Below, one piece after another: positions 7,470 through 15,149 of a stretch of 49,720 nt of DNA. The notes beneath the pieces were generated by a model that saw nothing but the letters and a program-made list of their open reading frames with translations, ran no database searches and was not told where the DNA came from. The translations under genes and the position numbers were made by a program. The DNA comes from Bittarella massiliensis (ex Durand et al. 2017). Its GTDB lineage: Bacteria > Bacillota > Clostridia > Oscillospirales > Ruminococcaceae. The stretch spans positions 1 through 49,720 of the forward strand of contig NZ_JABFCL010000016.1 in the NCBI RefSeq assembly GCF_017566145.1, in the 5' to 3' direction. Positions within the stretch are counted from its first letter, which is position 1. The number at the start of each line of letters is the position of its first letter.

Positions 7470-7620
7470 ACAATCACCTGGCCCGGTGGCTCCGACCGAA
7501 TCAGCCCAGCTCCTTTCATCACGCCAGTCCTATTTACCCTGGCTGACCGTCGAGCTTTCCACGTAGGAAGACATCACATTAATTTACAGCAAACCTTTTC
7601 TCTCGATAGATAATTTATCC

Positions 7621-7756
7621 ATTGAGAATCCGACTTGCAGACGGCAGAGGTTTTCTCTGTCCGCGGAAAAACAGTATACACCTATTTTTATCGCTACATC
7701 GATCTCATTATTGAACGGTAGTAAATAGAAGTGCGCCAATCCATACTGTAAATTAT
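7621..7756. repeat. Diverged direct repeat, copy 2
   Basis: This is the second copy of the 140-bp sequence at 7011-7142, in the same orientation and 610 bp away. On the minus strand its frame can be joined by one shift to an open frame beginning near 7951, which would give a protein of about 115 residues. No motif is recognised. Confidence 0.6.
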
Positions 7757-8039
7757 CTTCAAGCTTCTCTATCCTTTTGCAAAAAATGGAATATGGTTAA
7801 TCTGCCCTACGACTAAATTCTCTATACCCCGTCGTACTCTGTGCGGACACATGGGCAAAAATTGTAAGATAAACGCTGCTACATCAGAAAGTATCCTTTC
7901 TAGAGATATAAAAAGGATGTATTTATAGTCTTGCACTTTTTCACTTTGCAAAAGTTAATGGCAAGATTTTGACATATTTTTTAATATCGGTAAGCTAGAT
8001 AAAACAACTGTTTCTAATACAAATGGAGGAACAAATTGT

Positions 8040-8702
8040 ATGGAGCATTTTGGAGTAAAATTAATTAAAAGAAAATATTCCTTTAAATTAAAGCGGGAAG
8101 AATTTGCATTAATAAGCACCAAACCTTCATTGCCTATGTTTGATTATCTGGTAAAAAAAGATGCATATACAGACAAGACAGGCACCAGATATAGAAAAGA
8201 ATGGTGTGAAGAATATAGAAAACTTTGTCTCCAGAACTTTGACCTCAACATGAAATATTTTAGTCTTTTAGACAGAGAAGAATTTAACAATACAATTTAC
8301 GAATTCTTAAAAAAACATAATGGATTTTGCAAAATCAGCAATTTGTTTGACTATAACAAGGTAAGTGGGTATTATTTAATGATTCTGGACGAATATAAGC
8401 AAGTATATATCGGGAAAGCCGCTAATATAAAGAGAAGAATTCAGCAGCATTGGTCTTCTTCAAAACCATTTGATCGCACGTTATTTCCAATGTATGAGTC
8501 AACGACATCTTGCTTCTCTATTGATTTTTTTCGAGCACTGGACACAACAAGAATATATGTTTGGAAAAAGTCTTTATCCGATGGAGTTGAAAAAAAGTTA
8601 ATTGAAGATTTCCCCAAAATCTATGTAACTAACCGTATTGGTGGAGGCATTTCAAATGGGATAGAAGCACTTTCTACAATTCACAAACGCATTTTTCAGT
8701 AG
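8040..8702 (+). CDS. GIY-YIG domain protein in an AT-rich island
   Basis: A 220-residue protein. The N-terminal 105 residues are charged and mostly helical with no match I know (MKYFSLLDREEF and YEFLKKHNGFCKI stretches). The C-terminal half is a GIY-YIG nuclease-type domain: YYLMILDEYKQVYIGKA holds the two-strand signature, the arginine follows in NIKRRIQQHW, the candidate catalytic glutamate is in VEKKLIEDFP, and an asparagine is in TNRIGGG. The ATG follows GGAGGA at 9 nt; a TTGACA lies at 7969. Its A+T content is far above that of its neighbours, which points to recent transfer. It could be a homing-type or defence nuclease; the single domain does not tell. Confidence 0.75.
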   Translation: MEHFGVKLIKRKYSFKLKREEFALISTKPSLPMFDYLVKKDAYTDKTGTRYRKEWCEEYRKLCLQNFDLNMKYFSLLDREEFNNTIYEFLKKHNGFCKISNLFDYNKVSGYYLMILDEYKQVYIGKAANIKRRIQQHWSSSKPFDRTLFPMYESTTSCFSIDFFRALDTTRIYVWKKSLSDGVEKKLIEDFPKIYVTNRIGGGISNGIEALSTIHKRIFQ

Positions 8703-8790
8703 ACTTAATTGTTTTCGTTTTTAAAACCATCTAATAAGCGATTTGATATTCACTTGTCAGCCTCTCAAAAATATTGAAAGGGATTGCAAA

Positions 8791-9015
8791 ATGGATTTTT
8801 CAAGAGAAGAATTGACGGAAGCCAAGCGGCAGATCGAATCGACCCTGCACAAGCTGCGGGAGACGGTAAAGACGCTGACGGCAAAGGAGCACCCCGAGCG
8901 ATACCGATCACAGCTCACCCTGGCCACCCGGCGGGTATTGCCGGTTTGGCCGGCAAAGACGACGGCACAGGTCGTGAAAACTCCTCCTTCTAAAAAGGGA
9001 CCCTTTCCCCCATGA
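8791..9015 (+). pseudogene. Truncated small helical protein gene joined to unrelated sequence
   Basis: The first 47 residues (MDFSREELTEAKRQIEST, then LHKLRETVKTLTAKEHPERY) look like a family of small, roughly 70-residue hypothetical proteins common in Clostridia. After RSQLTLATRRV the frame becomes low-quality (proline- and lysine-rich) up to 9015. The break near 8930 coincides with minus-strand sequence that resembles the start of a flavodoxin. The gene has therefore probably lost its 3' end by a deletion. The start ATG lies after GAAAGGGATTGCAAA, a weak ribosome site. Confidence 0.45.
8932..9002 (-). pseudogene. Possible flavodoxin 5' remnant
   Basis: Reading the minus strand from AGAAGGAGGAGTTTTC, a good ribosome site, the next codons are ACG ACC TGT..., giving TCAVVFAGQTGNTRRVA if the first codon is taken as a mutated ATG. 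The QTGNT core matches the phosphate-binding loop of flavodoxins. The similarity ends at the junction with the truncated gene on the other strand. It is short and could be coincidence. Confidence 0.35.
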
Positions 9016-9135
9016 TGACCTCTTTTCAGCGAGATACAGGGGCATTTTGCAGGGATTTTTGTTGTATCCTGTAAGTATAAAACTATTTGTATAATTGGAT
9101 GGGCGCTTTCTGCCGTCCATTGCCGAATGACAGAA

Positions 9136-9165
9136 GAAGGGAGGGTGCAGGCGCACCCTCCCTTC
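9136..9165. terminator. Terminator hairpin of the flavodoxin operon
   Basis: A perfect 13-bp stem, GAAGGGAGGGTGC with GCACCCTCCCTTC, sits about 90 bp past the flavodoxin stop codon. On the minus strand it is followed by TTCTGTC rather than a full T-run. Confidence 0.5.
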
Positions 9166-9257
9166 TCGGCTATCTATCACTTCAAATGCCCGCCAATGTC
9201 GGACGGCGTTCCCACTGGGGGGACGGCTGCGGCTGGCCGGTGAAAAGGGGAAGTCCT

Positions 9258-9884
9258 TTACAGTCCCAGCCCGTCGGCCCAGGCCTTTGGTTCCGCCCTC
9301 GACGCGCCGGCGCGAAAGCACCTGCCCGCCCGCAGGTCGGCCCCGCTGCAGGAGGCCTGCAATCCCTGGTTGGTGCGGCCCATGCCGCTGCCGCCGGAGG
9401 TGGCGAAGGGGACGATCACCTTGCCGCTGAAGTCGTAACTCTCCAAAAAGGTGTTGATGATGGTCGGCGCCAGGTACCACCAGATGGGGAAGCCCAGGTA
9501 GATCACGTCGTACCCCTCCATCCCCTTCAACTGGGCGGCGATGGCCGGGCGGGCGGCGGCGTCCCCCATCTCGACGGTGGCGCGGCTGCCGTCGTCGCTG
9601 CAATTCAGGTCCCCGGCTGTGTAGGGGATCTCCGGCTCGATTTTATAGAGGTCGGCTCCCAGGGTCTGCGCCGCATAGCGGGCCAGGGTCTCGGTGTTCC
9701 CTGTGGCCGAAAAATAGGCCACCAGTACCCGGGGCGGCACTTCCCCGCTCTCCCCCCCCTCGCTCCCCTCGGTGGGGGCCGACTGGCTGGGCGAGGGGGC
9801 GGTCTGGCCCCCGTCCGCCGGCGCGCCGCAACCTGCCAGGCAGCAGAGCGCCAGGACGGCTGCCAACAGACGCACGCGCTTCAC
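9258..9884 (-). CDS. Flavodoxin-like lipoprotein
   Basis: A 208-residue exported flavodoxin of the Flavodoxin_4 type. A short signal peptide ends in the lipobox LAGC (Cys about residue 19), followed by a Ser/Pro/Glu-rich tether to about residue 50. The FMN phosphate loop is FSATGNTETLA, the second loop around FPIWWYLAP contacts the isoalloxazine ring, and TSGGSGMG is the third binding loop. The C-terminal KAWADGLGL is normal for the family, so the gene is complete. It probably anchors a flavin electron carrier or quinone/NAD(P)H reductase outside the cell. A small gene lies just upstream, and a LysR regulator is divergent. Confidence 0.85.
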   Translation of the reverse strand: MKRVRLLAAVLALCCLAGCGAPADGGQTAPSPSQSAPTEGSEGGESGEVPPRVLVAYFSATGNTETLARYAAQTLGADLYKIEPEIPYTAGDLNCSDDGSRATVEMGDAAARPAIAAQLKGMEGYDVIYLGFPIWWYLAPTIINTFLESYDFSGKVIVPFATSGGSGMGRTNQGLQASCSGADLRAGRCFRAGASRAEPKAWADGLGL

Positions 9885-9921
9885 AATCTCTCGCTCCCTT
9901 CTCCCGTCTGGCCGGGCGCTC

Positions 9922-10146
9922 TCACCGCTGGCCGGACGCCCGCTCCACCGCGCGGATCAAATAGTCCACCGCGTCCACCTTTCGCTGCACCGCGTGCAGA
10001 TCGTCCATCAGGGCCTTTCTCTGCCGGTGGAGCAGCGGCAGCCGGTCGGTGGCGCAGCGCAGATACTGCCGCCGCGCCTCCCCCGGAAAGCCGCAGTCCA
10101 AAAGGCAGCGCTCGGTGTCGGCGGCAGAGGGTGTTTCTCTCTCCAT
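9922..10146 (-). CDS. Small helical protein upstream of the flavodoxin
   Basis: A 74-residue hypothetical protein that begins MERETPSAADTERCLLDC. It contains a cysteine-bearing motif (CGFPGEARRQYL) and a heptad-like helix (LLHRQRKALMDDLHAVQRK, then VDAVDYLIRAV). It follows GGAAGGAGAAGAG and ends 37 bp before the flavodoxin start, so both are on one transcript divergent from lysR. Similar short proteins often sit beside LysR-controlled reductase genes; the function is unknown, perhaps a regulator partner. Confidence 0.6.
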   Translation of the reverse strand: MERETPSAADTERCLLDCGFPGEARRQYLRCATDRLPLLHRQRKALMDDLHAVQRKVDAVDYLIRAVERASGQR

Positions 10147-10217
10147 CTCTTCTCCTTCCCTCTGCCAACAGGATACACAGCCAAGTGAAAAATAGCAAAC
10201 AGTTGTTGTGCATCGTT

Positions 10218-10240
10218 TACCATCGTTGACAGGAATGGTA
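10218..10240. promoter_or_regulatory. LysR-type operator in the divergent intergenic region
   Basis: The inverted repeat TACCAT (10218-10223) / ATGGTA (10235-10240) spans a TTGACA -35 box (10226-10231) of the plus-strand lysR promoter. The geometry suits a LysR-type binding site controlling lysR and the divergent flavodoxin operon. Confidence 0.5.
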
Positions 10241-10290
10241 GTGCAGAGTACCCTAAAGGCGAAACGACCTGCACAGGGGGGAAAAGAGAG

Positions 10291-11169
10291 ATGATCGAGA
10301 CCAGGTTGCTGCACTACTTTCTGGCCGTCGCCAGGGAGCAAACCATCACCCGGGCGGCCGAGACCCTGCACCTCACCCAGTCCACCCTCTCCAAACAGAT
10401 GATGGATCTGGAGCGGCAGCTGGGCAAACAGCTCTTTATTCGGGGAAAGCGGCGGCTGACCCTGACGGAGGAGGGCAACTTTCTCCGCCACAAGGCGCAG
10501 GAGATTTTGGAGCTGATCGGCAGTACCGAGTCGGCCTTTCACACCGAGGGGGAGATTTTGAGCGGGGACATCACCATCGGCTGCGGCGAGACCGCGGCGA
10601 TGGATCGAATCGCCGCGGTCTACCAGGCCTTTCACCGACAGCACCCGGAGGTGCGGCTGCACACCTTCAGCGGCGACGCGGAATCAGTTTTGGAACGGCT
10701 GGACAGGGGGCTGGTGGACATGGGGCTGCTCCTGGGACCCATCCGCCAGGAGCGCTTTGACTACCTGAACATCCACCAAAAGGACACCTTCGGCCTGTTG
10801 ATGCCCCGGGATCGCCCCCTGGCCGGGCAGGACGCCATCGGGGTAGAGCAGCTTGGCTCCCTGCTGCTGATCCTGTCCAAACAGACCTTTTCCGGCCGCC
10901 AGGAGCTGGACTGGTTTGGGGTGGACAGCGGTGCCCTTCAGGTCGTCGCCACCTACAACCTGGTCTACAACGCCACCTTTTTGGTGGAGCGGGGGATCGG
11001 CTACGCCCTCTGTTTAGAGGGGCTGGTGAACACCCAGGGGCGCGACCTGACCTTTCGCCCCATCGAGCCGGAGCTGTCGGTGGGGCTGTACATTGCCACC
11101 AAAAAATACCAGACCTTCTCCCCCGCCGTCAAGGCCTTTCTGGAGCAGGTCCGGGAGGCGGTGGGGTAG
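10291..11169 (+). CDS. LysR family transcriptional regulator
   Basis: A 292-residue regulator. The winged helix-turn-helix is at residues 1-60 (LHYFLAVAREQTITRAAETL, then HLTQSTLSKQMMDLE). The periplasmic-binding-like effector domain spans about 88-290, with GDITIGCGE at its start. It begins with ATG after GGGGGGAAAAGAG. The position opposite the flavodoxin gene, with a shared palindrome, implies that it controls that gene. The same arrangement is common for LysR proteins that sense redox or small aromatic compounds. The co-inducer is unknown. Confidence 0.9.
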   Translation: MIETRLLHYFLAVAREQTITRAAETLHLTQSTLSKQMMDLERQLGKQLFIRGKRRLTLTEEGNFLRHKAQEILELIGSTESAFHTEGEILSGDITIGCGETAAMDRIAAVYQAFHRQHPEVRLHTFSGDAESVLERLDRGLVDMGLLLGPIRQERFDYLNIHQKDTFGLLMPRDRPLAGQDAIGVEQLGSLLLILSKQTFSGRQELDWFGVDSGALQVVATYNLVYNATFLVERGIGYALCLEGLVNTQGRDLTFRPIEPELSVGLYIATKKYQTFSPAVKAFLEQVREAVG

Positions 11170-11459
11170 GGGATCTTTGTGGGGAGACACGGCCTGTTTT
11201 TGGGGGAGGGCTGTTGGACCGATGTCCCCCCTGCCTTTTACCCGCGGGCCGCCTCGAGCGCATGTCGCCGGGCGGGCAAAATAGGGGGCCGCACGCCAAC
11301 TGGTGTGCGGCTCCCCGTTTCACATCTGCCTTATGCTATGCGGCGCAGGCGAAAAGCAAACCGCCTCCCAGAAAGGCCGGGTGCGGTTTGGGGGCGGCAG
11401 ACTGCCGCTGGGTTTGCGCCACACAGAGGCAGTCCTTTGGGCGAGGGTGCTAACTTCCA

Positions 11460-11505
11460 ACAAAAAAAGCCCCAAACGCGACTGGCGCGCCGAGGCCCTC
11501 AACTG
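11460..11505 (-). terminator. Third hairpin behind the tRNA operon
   Basis: On the minus strand GGCCTCGGCGCG pairs partly with CGCGTTTGGGGC, using several G-T pairs, and is followed by TTTTTTT. It may be a back-up terminator beyond the two described at 11549 and 11650. Confidence 0.35.
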
Positions 11506-11548
11506 TGAAATGTTGACAAACTGGATACCCCGTCACAGTCGCATGGGC

Positions 11549-11582
11549 AAAAGAAAACGCACCCCACGAAAGTGAGGTGCGC
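11549..11582 (-). terminator. Second tRNA-operon terminator
   Basis: On the minus strand CGCACCTCAC pairs with GTGGGGTGCG, followed by TTTTCTTTT. It repeats the terminator at 11650-11682 with several base changes. Confidence 0.7.
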
Positions 11583-11649
11583 ATCTCGGAAGCGGCAGAT
11601 CGCCGCTGAGAAGCGCTGACAAAAAAGACACCTGTTTCGGCACAGGCAT

Positions 11650-11682
11650 AAAAGAAAACACACCCCACAAAATGAGGTGTGT
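11650..11682 (-). terminator. First tRNA-operon terminator
   Basis: On the minus strand ACACACCTCA pairs with TGGGGTGTGT, followed by TTTTCTTTT. It lies about 25 bp beyond the encoded CCA end of tRNA-Gln. Confidence 0.75.
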
Positions 11683-11706
11683 GACTTGGGTGCGGCAACT
11701 TGCCGC

Positions 11707-11782
11707 TGGTTGGACCGGCAGGATTCGAACCTGCGGAATGACGGAGTCAAAGTCCGTTGCCTTACCCCTTGGCGACGGTCCA
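11707..11782 (-). tRNA. tRNA-Gln (anticodon TTG)
   Basis: A complete cloverleaf: acceptor arm TGGACCG/CGGTCCA, anticodon loop CTTTGAC with TTG, and T-loop GGTTCGAATCC. The discriminator A and CCA (11707-11709) are encoded. It is the last gene of the four-tRNA operon. Confidence 0.93.
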
Positions 11783-11783
11783 A

Positions 11784-11820
11784 TAAAATGTTTAAAGCTG
11801 TGAAGGTCGTTCACAGCTTT
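11784..11820. other. Perfect inverted repeat between tRNA-His and tRNA-Gln
   Basis: TTTAAAGCTGTGAA and TTCACAGCTTTAAA form a perfect 14-bp stem around GGTCG in the tRNA spacer. It lacks a T-run, so it is more likely an RNA-processing or folding spacer than a terminator. Confidence 0.5.
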
Positions 11821-11831
11821 AAACACACATA

Positions 11832-11910
11832 TGGGGTGGATAGTGGGATTCGAACCCACGATCTCCAGAGCCACAATCTGGCGTTCTAACCAAGCTGAAC
11901 CATACCCACC
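11832..11910 (-). tRNA. tRNA-His (anticodon GTG)
   Basis: The acceptor stem has the extra 5' G of histidine tRNAs (GGTGGGTA with TATCCACC). The anticodon loop is TTGTGGC, the T-arm is GTGGGTTCGAATCCCAC, and CCA is encoded. Confidence 0.93.
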
Positions 11911-11914
11911 ATAA

Positions 11915-11991
<77 letters not shown>

Positions 11992-12036
11992 ATAGTTGTG
12001 GCGACTGCCGCCTGTGTGGCAAACCGGCAGGAGCGC

Positions 12037-12110
<74 letters not shown>

Positions 12111-12127
12111 ATGTGGCAGCGATAGTT

Positions 12128-12157
12128 ATTTTACCACACCACTTCCCTTCTTGTCAA
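12128..12157 (-). promoter_or_regulatory. Promoter of the tRNA operon
   Basis: On the minus strand TTGACA (12152-12157) and TAAAAT (12128-12133) are 18 bp apart. The -10 lies 17 bp upstream of tRNA-Gly. Confidence 0.75.
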
Positions 12158-12608
12158 GCCAATTGCGCTACAAAATCGCAACCTTTGTGTACCGAGTAGA
12201 GAGGTGGGCCCGGGAAGTGCGCCGGCCCGCATATCCCTCGACATGCAGCCCCAAAAAGGCCGAAAATGCCTAAAGGGGGGCAAGGGTGGGAGATGCCCAA
12301 TCCCCTCCCCAAAAGGGCGGGGAACCCGCTTGGAAGGAGGCCAACGGCGGAGAATGGGAAAAGCCCGCCCGAGACGCCCCCATGTCCCCGCCGGCCCCTC
12401 CGAGCGCCCTCTCTCTGCGCTGCCGGGACTGCCGCGGCTTTTTCGCCGCAGGGGCGCAGGGAAAGTACACGGCGCCCTCTCCTCGAGCAGCACTTCCCCA
12501 AAAGCCCCTTTGTGTTTAAAATTCCCCCTTGCCTTACCTTGCCCTACCTTGCCCTGCGCAAAGCCGCTTTTCCACACAGTCAGGCCGTTTGCCCCCTTTC
12601 CCCCGCCA
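12158..12608. other. Gene-free stretch between the tRNA operon and clpE
   Basis: I see no gene. It holds a short hairpin (GCCGCGGC...GCCGC near 12432-12448) and a small tandem repeat ACCTTGCCCT (twice, about 12536-12556). The open frames on both strands are low-complexity and GC-driven. Confidence 0.45.
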
Positions 12609-12610
12609 CC

Positions 12611-12656
12611 GCAAAGAGCGCCCCTGCGGGGCCAAAACTCCGCAGAGGCGCTCTTT
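12611..12656. terminator. Terminator of the clpE-like gene
   Basis: AGAGCGCCTCTGCGG and CCGCAGGGGCGCTCT form a long stem (minus strand), with one bulge each side, 18 bp past the stop codon. The T-run is longer on the plus strand, so it can act both ways. Confidence 0.6.
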
Positions 12657-12672
12657 TTGGTTGGGGACTAAA

Positions 12673-14958
12673 TCACATGGCGGCGACGATGAGGCCCTCC
12701 TCGCCCACGGTGACGGCGATGTCGGTGGGCGGGGCGGCAAACTGCTGCACAATGAGTTCGCTCACCGGGTCCTCCACCTCGCGGCGGATGCACTTGGCAA
12801 TGCTGCGGGCGCCGGCCTTCTCGTCAAAGGCCTTCTGGGCGATGAAGCGCAGGGCGTCGTCGCCGTAGCGCAGGGCAATCCCCCGCTTGGCGATGGACTC
12901 GGCCAGCTCCTTCATCTGCATTCCGGCGATCTTGGCGTACTGCTCCACGTTCAGGGGGTCAAAGACAATGATCTCGTCCACCCGGCCCAAAAACTCGGGG
13001 CGCAGGAATTCAGAGAGGGATTTCTTGGCGTTCTCGCGGGAGACCTCGGCCTTGGTCTTGGCAAAGCCCATGGCGTTCTGGTTGCGCTCGCTGCCGGCGT
13101 TGGAGGTCATGACGATGATGGTCTTTTCAAAGTTGACCCGGCGGCCGTGGGCGTCGGTGATGCGGCCCTCGTCGAGGATTTGCAGGAGGATGTTGAGGAC
13201 GTCGGGATGGGCCTTCTCGATCTCGTCCAGGAGGATGACCGAATAGGGTTTGCGCCGCACCTTCTCGGTGAGCTGCCCGGCCTCGTCATAGCCCACATAC
13301 CCCGGAGGGGAGCCGATGATCTTGGAGACCGAGTGCTTTTCCATGTACTCGGACATATCCAGCCGGATGAGGGGGTCCACCGAGTCAAAGAGGATGGAGG
13401 ACATGACCTTTACCAGTTCGGTCTTCCCCACCCCGGTGGGCCCCACAAAGATGAAGGAGGCGGGGCGGTGCTTGTCGGTCAGCTGCACCCGGTGGCGCTT
13501 GATGGCCTTGCAGAGTTGGTCCACCGCCTCGTCCTGGCCGACGATCTTCTGGTGGATGGCCTCTTTCAACCCGGCCACCTTCTGCAGTTCGGTCTCCTTG
13601 ATTTTGGAGGCGGGGATGCCGGTCCAGAGCTGGATGACGGTGGCCAGGTCGTCCTCGGTCACCTGGACCGAGCAGGCCGCGGGCTCCAGTTCCAGCAGCC
13701 GGTCTTTGAGCTGCAGCACCCGGCTCTTGACCTCGGCCAGCCGCTCGTAGTCGATCTCCTCCCCCTTCTCCTGGGCGCTCTCAATGTCCCGCTGCTCCTG
13801 CTGCAGGGCGTCGTACTCCTTGCCCAGCTTCTCGTACTCGGCCAGCTCTTTGCTAGCCAGGGAGGCACAGGCGCAGGCCTCGTCGATCAGGTCGATGGCC
13901 TTGTCGGGGAGGAAGCGGTCGGTTATGTAGCGCTCGGACATCTCCACGGCGGCGGCGACGATGTTGTCGCTGAGTTTGACCTTGTGGTAGCGCTCATAGT
14001 ACTGCTTGATGCCCCGCAGCACCTCGGTGGCGTCCTCGATGGAGGGCTCCTCCACCTTGACGGGCTGGAAGCGGCGCTCCAGGGCGGCGTCCTTCTCGAT
14101 GTACTTGCGGTACTCGTCGTAGGTGGTGGCGCCGATGACCTGAATCTCCCCTCGGGAGAGGGCGGGTTTGAGGATGTTGGCGGCGTTCATCGACCCCTCG
14201 GAGTCGCCGGTACCCACCAGGTTGTGGATCTCGTCGATGAAGAGGATGATGTTGCCCAGGCCCTTGACCTCGCTGATGAGGCCCTTCATCCGGCTCTCGA
14301 ACTGGCCCCGGAACTGGGTGCCCGCCACCAGGGAGGTCAGGTCCATCAGGTAGATCTCCTTGTCGGCCAGCCGGGCGGGGACGTCTCCCGAGGCGATGCG
14401 CTGGGCAATCCCCTCGGCGATGGCGGTCTTGCCGACGCCGGGCTCGCCGATGAGGCAGGGGTTGTTCTTGGTGCGCCGGGAAAGAATCTGGGTCACCCGG
14501 TAGACCTCGCTGTCCCGGCCGACAATGTTGTCCAGCTTCCCGTCCAGGGCCTTTTGGGTGAGGTTTTCACAGTAGGTGTCCAGGTACTTGCGCTTGGGGC
14601 GCGCCTCTCCCTTTTTCTTCTTCGGGGGCTGTTTCTGGCCCTCCTTGGGGGGCTCGGCACTGGTCTCCGGCACCCCGCCGTTTTGGAACATGTTGAGGAA
14701 GGGGAAGGTGGCGGAACCGCCGGCCTCAAAGTCGGACTCCTCCCCCTCGGGGCTCTGGCCGGCCAGCTCCATGAGCTGCTCGCTCATGGCTTCGATGTCG
14801 TCGTCCCCAATGCCCATTTTATCCAGCAGGTCGTTGACCGGTTTGACCCCCAGTTCCTTGGCGCAGGTGAGGCAGAGGCCCTCGTTGATGGTCTTGTCCC
14901 CCTCCATCCGGGTCATAAAGACCACGGCCATACGTTTTTTACAGCGCGAACAAAGCAT
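12673..14958 (-). CDS. clpE: ClpE/ClpC-type Clp ATPase with N-terminal zinc finger
   Basis: A 761-residue Hsp100 unfoldase that feeds proteins to ClpP. It starts with a four-cysteine zinc finger ([11 protein letters not shown] ... [11 protein letters not shown]), as in ClpE, in place of the double Clp-N repeat of ClpC. The first ATPase module has [13 protein letters not shown] and [12 protein letters not shown], then a coiled-coil middle domain (about 370-430). The second module has [13 protein letters not shown] and [14 protein letters not shown]. The ATG at 14958 is chosen because AGGAG lies 8 nt upstream; a TTG start seven codons earlier overlaps that site. The gene stands alone, with no ctsR, mcsA or mcsB beside it and no CtsR box seen. 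Confidence 0.9.
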   Translation of the reverse strand: MLCSRCKKRMAVVFMTRMEGDKTINEGLCLTCAKELGVKPVNDLLDKMGIGDDDIEAMSEQLMELAGQSPEGEESDFEAGGSATFPFLNMFQNGGVPETSAEPPKEGQKQPPKKKKGEARPKRKYLDTYCENLTQKALDGKLDNIVGRDSEVYRVTQILSRRTKNNPCLIGEPGVGKTAIAEGIAQRIASGDVPARLADKEIYLMDLTSLVAGTQFRGQFESRMKGLISEVKGLGNIILFIDEIHNLVGTGDSEGSMNAANILKPALSRGEIQVIGATTYDEYRKYIEKDAALERRFQPVKVEEPSIEDATEVLRGIKQYYERYHKVKLSDNIVAAAVEMSERYITDRFLPDKAIDLIDEACACASLASKELAEYEKLGKEYDALQQEQRDIESAQEKGEEIDYERLAEVKSRVLQLKDRLLELEPAACSVQVTEDDLATVIQLWTGIPASKIKETELQKVAGLKEAIHQKIVGQDEAVDQLCKAIKRHRVQLTDKHRPASFIFVGPTGVGKTELVKVMSSILFDSVDPLIRLDMSEYMEKHSVSKIIGSPPGYVGYDEAGQLTEKVRRKPYSVILLDEIEKAHPDVLNILLQILDEGRITDAHGRRVNFEKTIIVMTSNAGSERNQNAMGFAKTKAEVSRENAKKSLSEFLRPEFLGRVDEIIVFDPLNVEQYAKIAGMQMKELAESIAKRGIALRYGDDALRFIAQKAFDEKAGARSIAKCIRREVEDPVSELIVQQFAAPPTDIAVTVGEEGLIVAAM

Positions 14959-15026
14959 AACAATAACTCCTAAACTCAAAGGTCCCCGCCGGGCAAGCTC
15001 GCCCGGGGGCGCGAAATAACGAGACT

Positions 15027-15056
15027 ATTATACACCAATCTGGTAAAAAAGGGTAC
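15027..15056 (-). promoter_or_regulatory. Promoter of the clpE-like gene
   Basis: A minus-strand TATAAT (15027-15032) is about 70 bp upstream of the ATG; the -35 is poor. No CIRCE (TTAGCACTC) or CtsR heptamers are evident. Confidence 0.45.
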
Positions 15057-15149
15057 TGGAATCATCAAGAAAACGGGAGAGCACACGCCCTCCCGCCGAC
15101 AAATTGATTGTTCACTGGTGCCCGATGGACAGTATACCAAATATCCGCC

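Larger units (their letters stand above)
11170..11706. other. Gene-free stretch with a LysR terminator and tandem repeats behind tRNA-Gln
   Basis: No gene is supportable. A terminator-like hairpin (11284-11316, GGGGGCCGCAC / GTGTGCGGCTCCCC) probably ends lysR. Further right, three spaced copies of a small hairpin of the GCGGCA/TGCCGC type (11393-11412, 11592-11608, 11692-11708) and two minus-strand terminators form an unequal repeat array behind the tRNA operon. Confidence 0.55.

Noticed and set aside
7831..7862. GTCGTACTCTGTGCGGACAC as another CRISPR repeat
   Set aside because: Only the GTGCGG core matches well; spacing from 7436 is not a multiple of 67 bp.
8040..8702. The GIY-YIG gene as UvrC
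   Set aside because: It has 220 residues instead of about 600 and lacks the UVR, RNase H-like and helix-hairpin-helix parts.
12529..14973. 814-residue open frame on the plus strand across the Clp ATPase gene
   Set aside because: It is the mirror of the well-conserved minus-strand ClpE-like gene. Its composition is Val/Leu/Gly/His-rich, as GC-rich antisense frames are.
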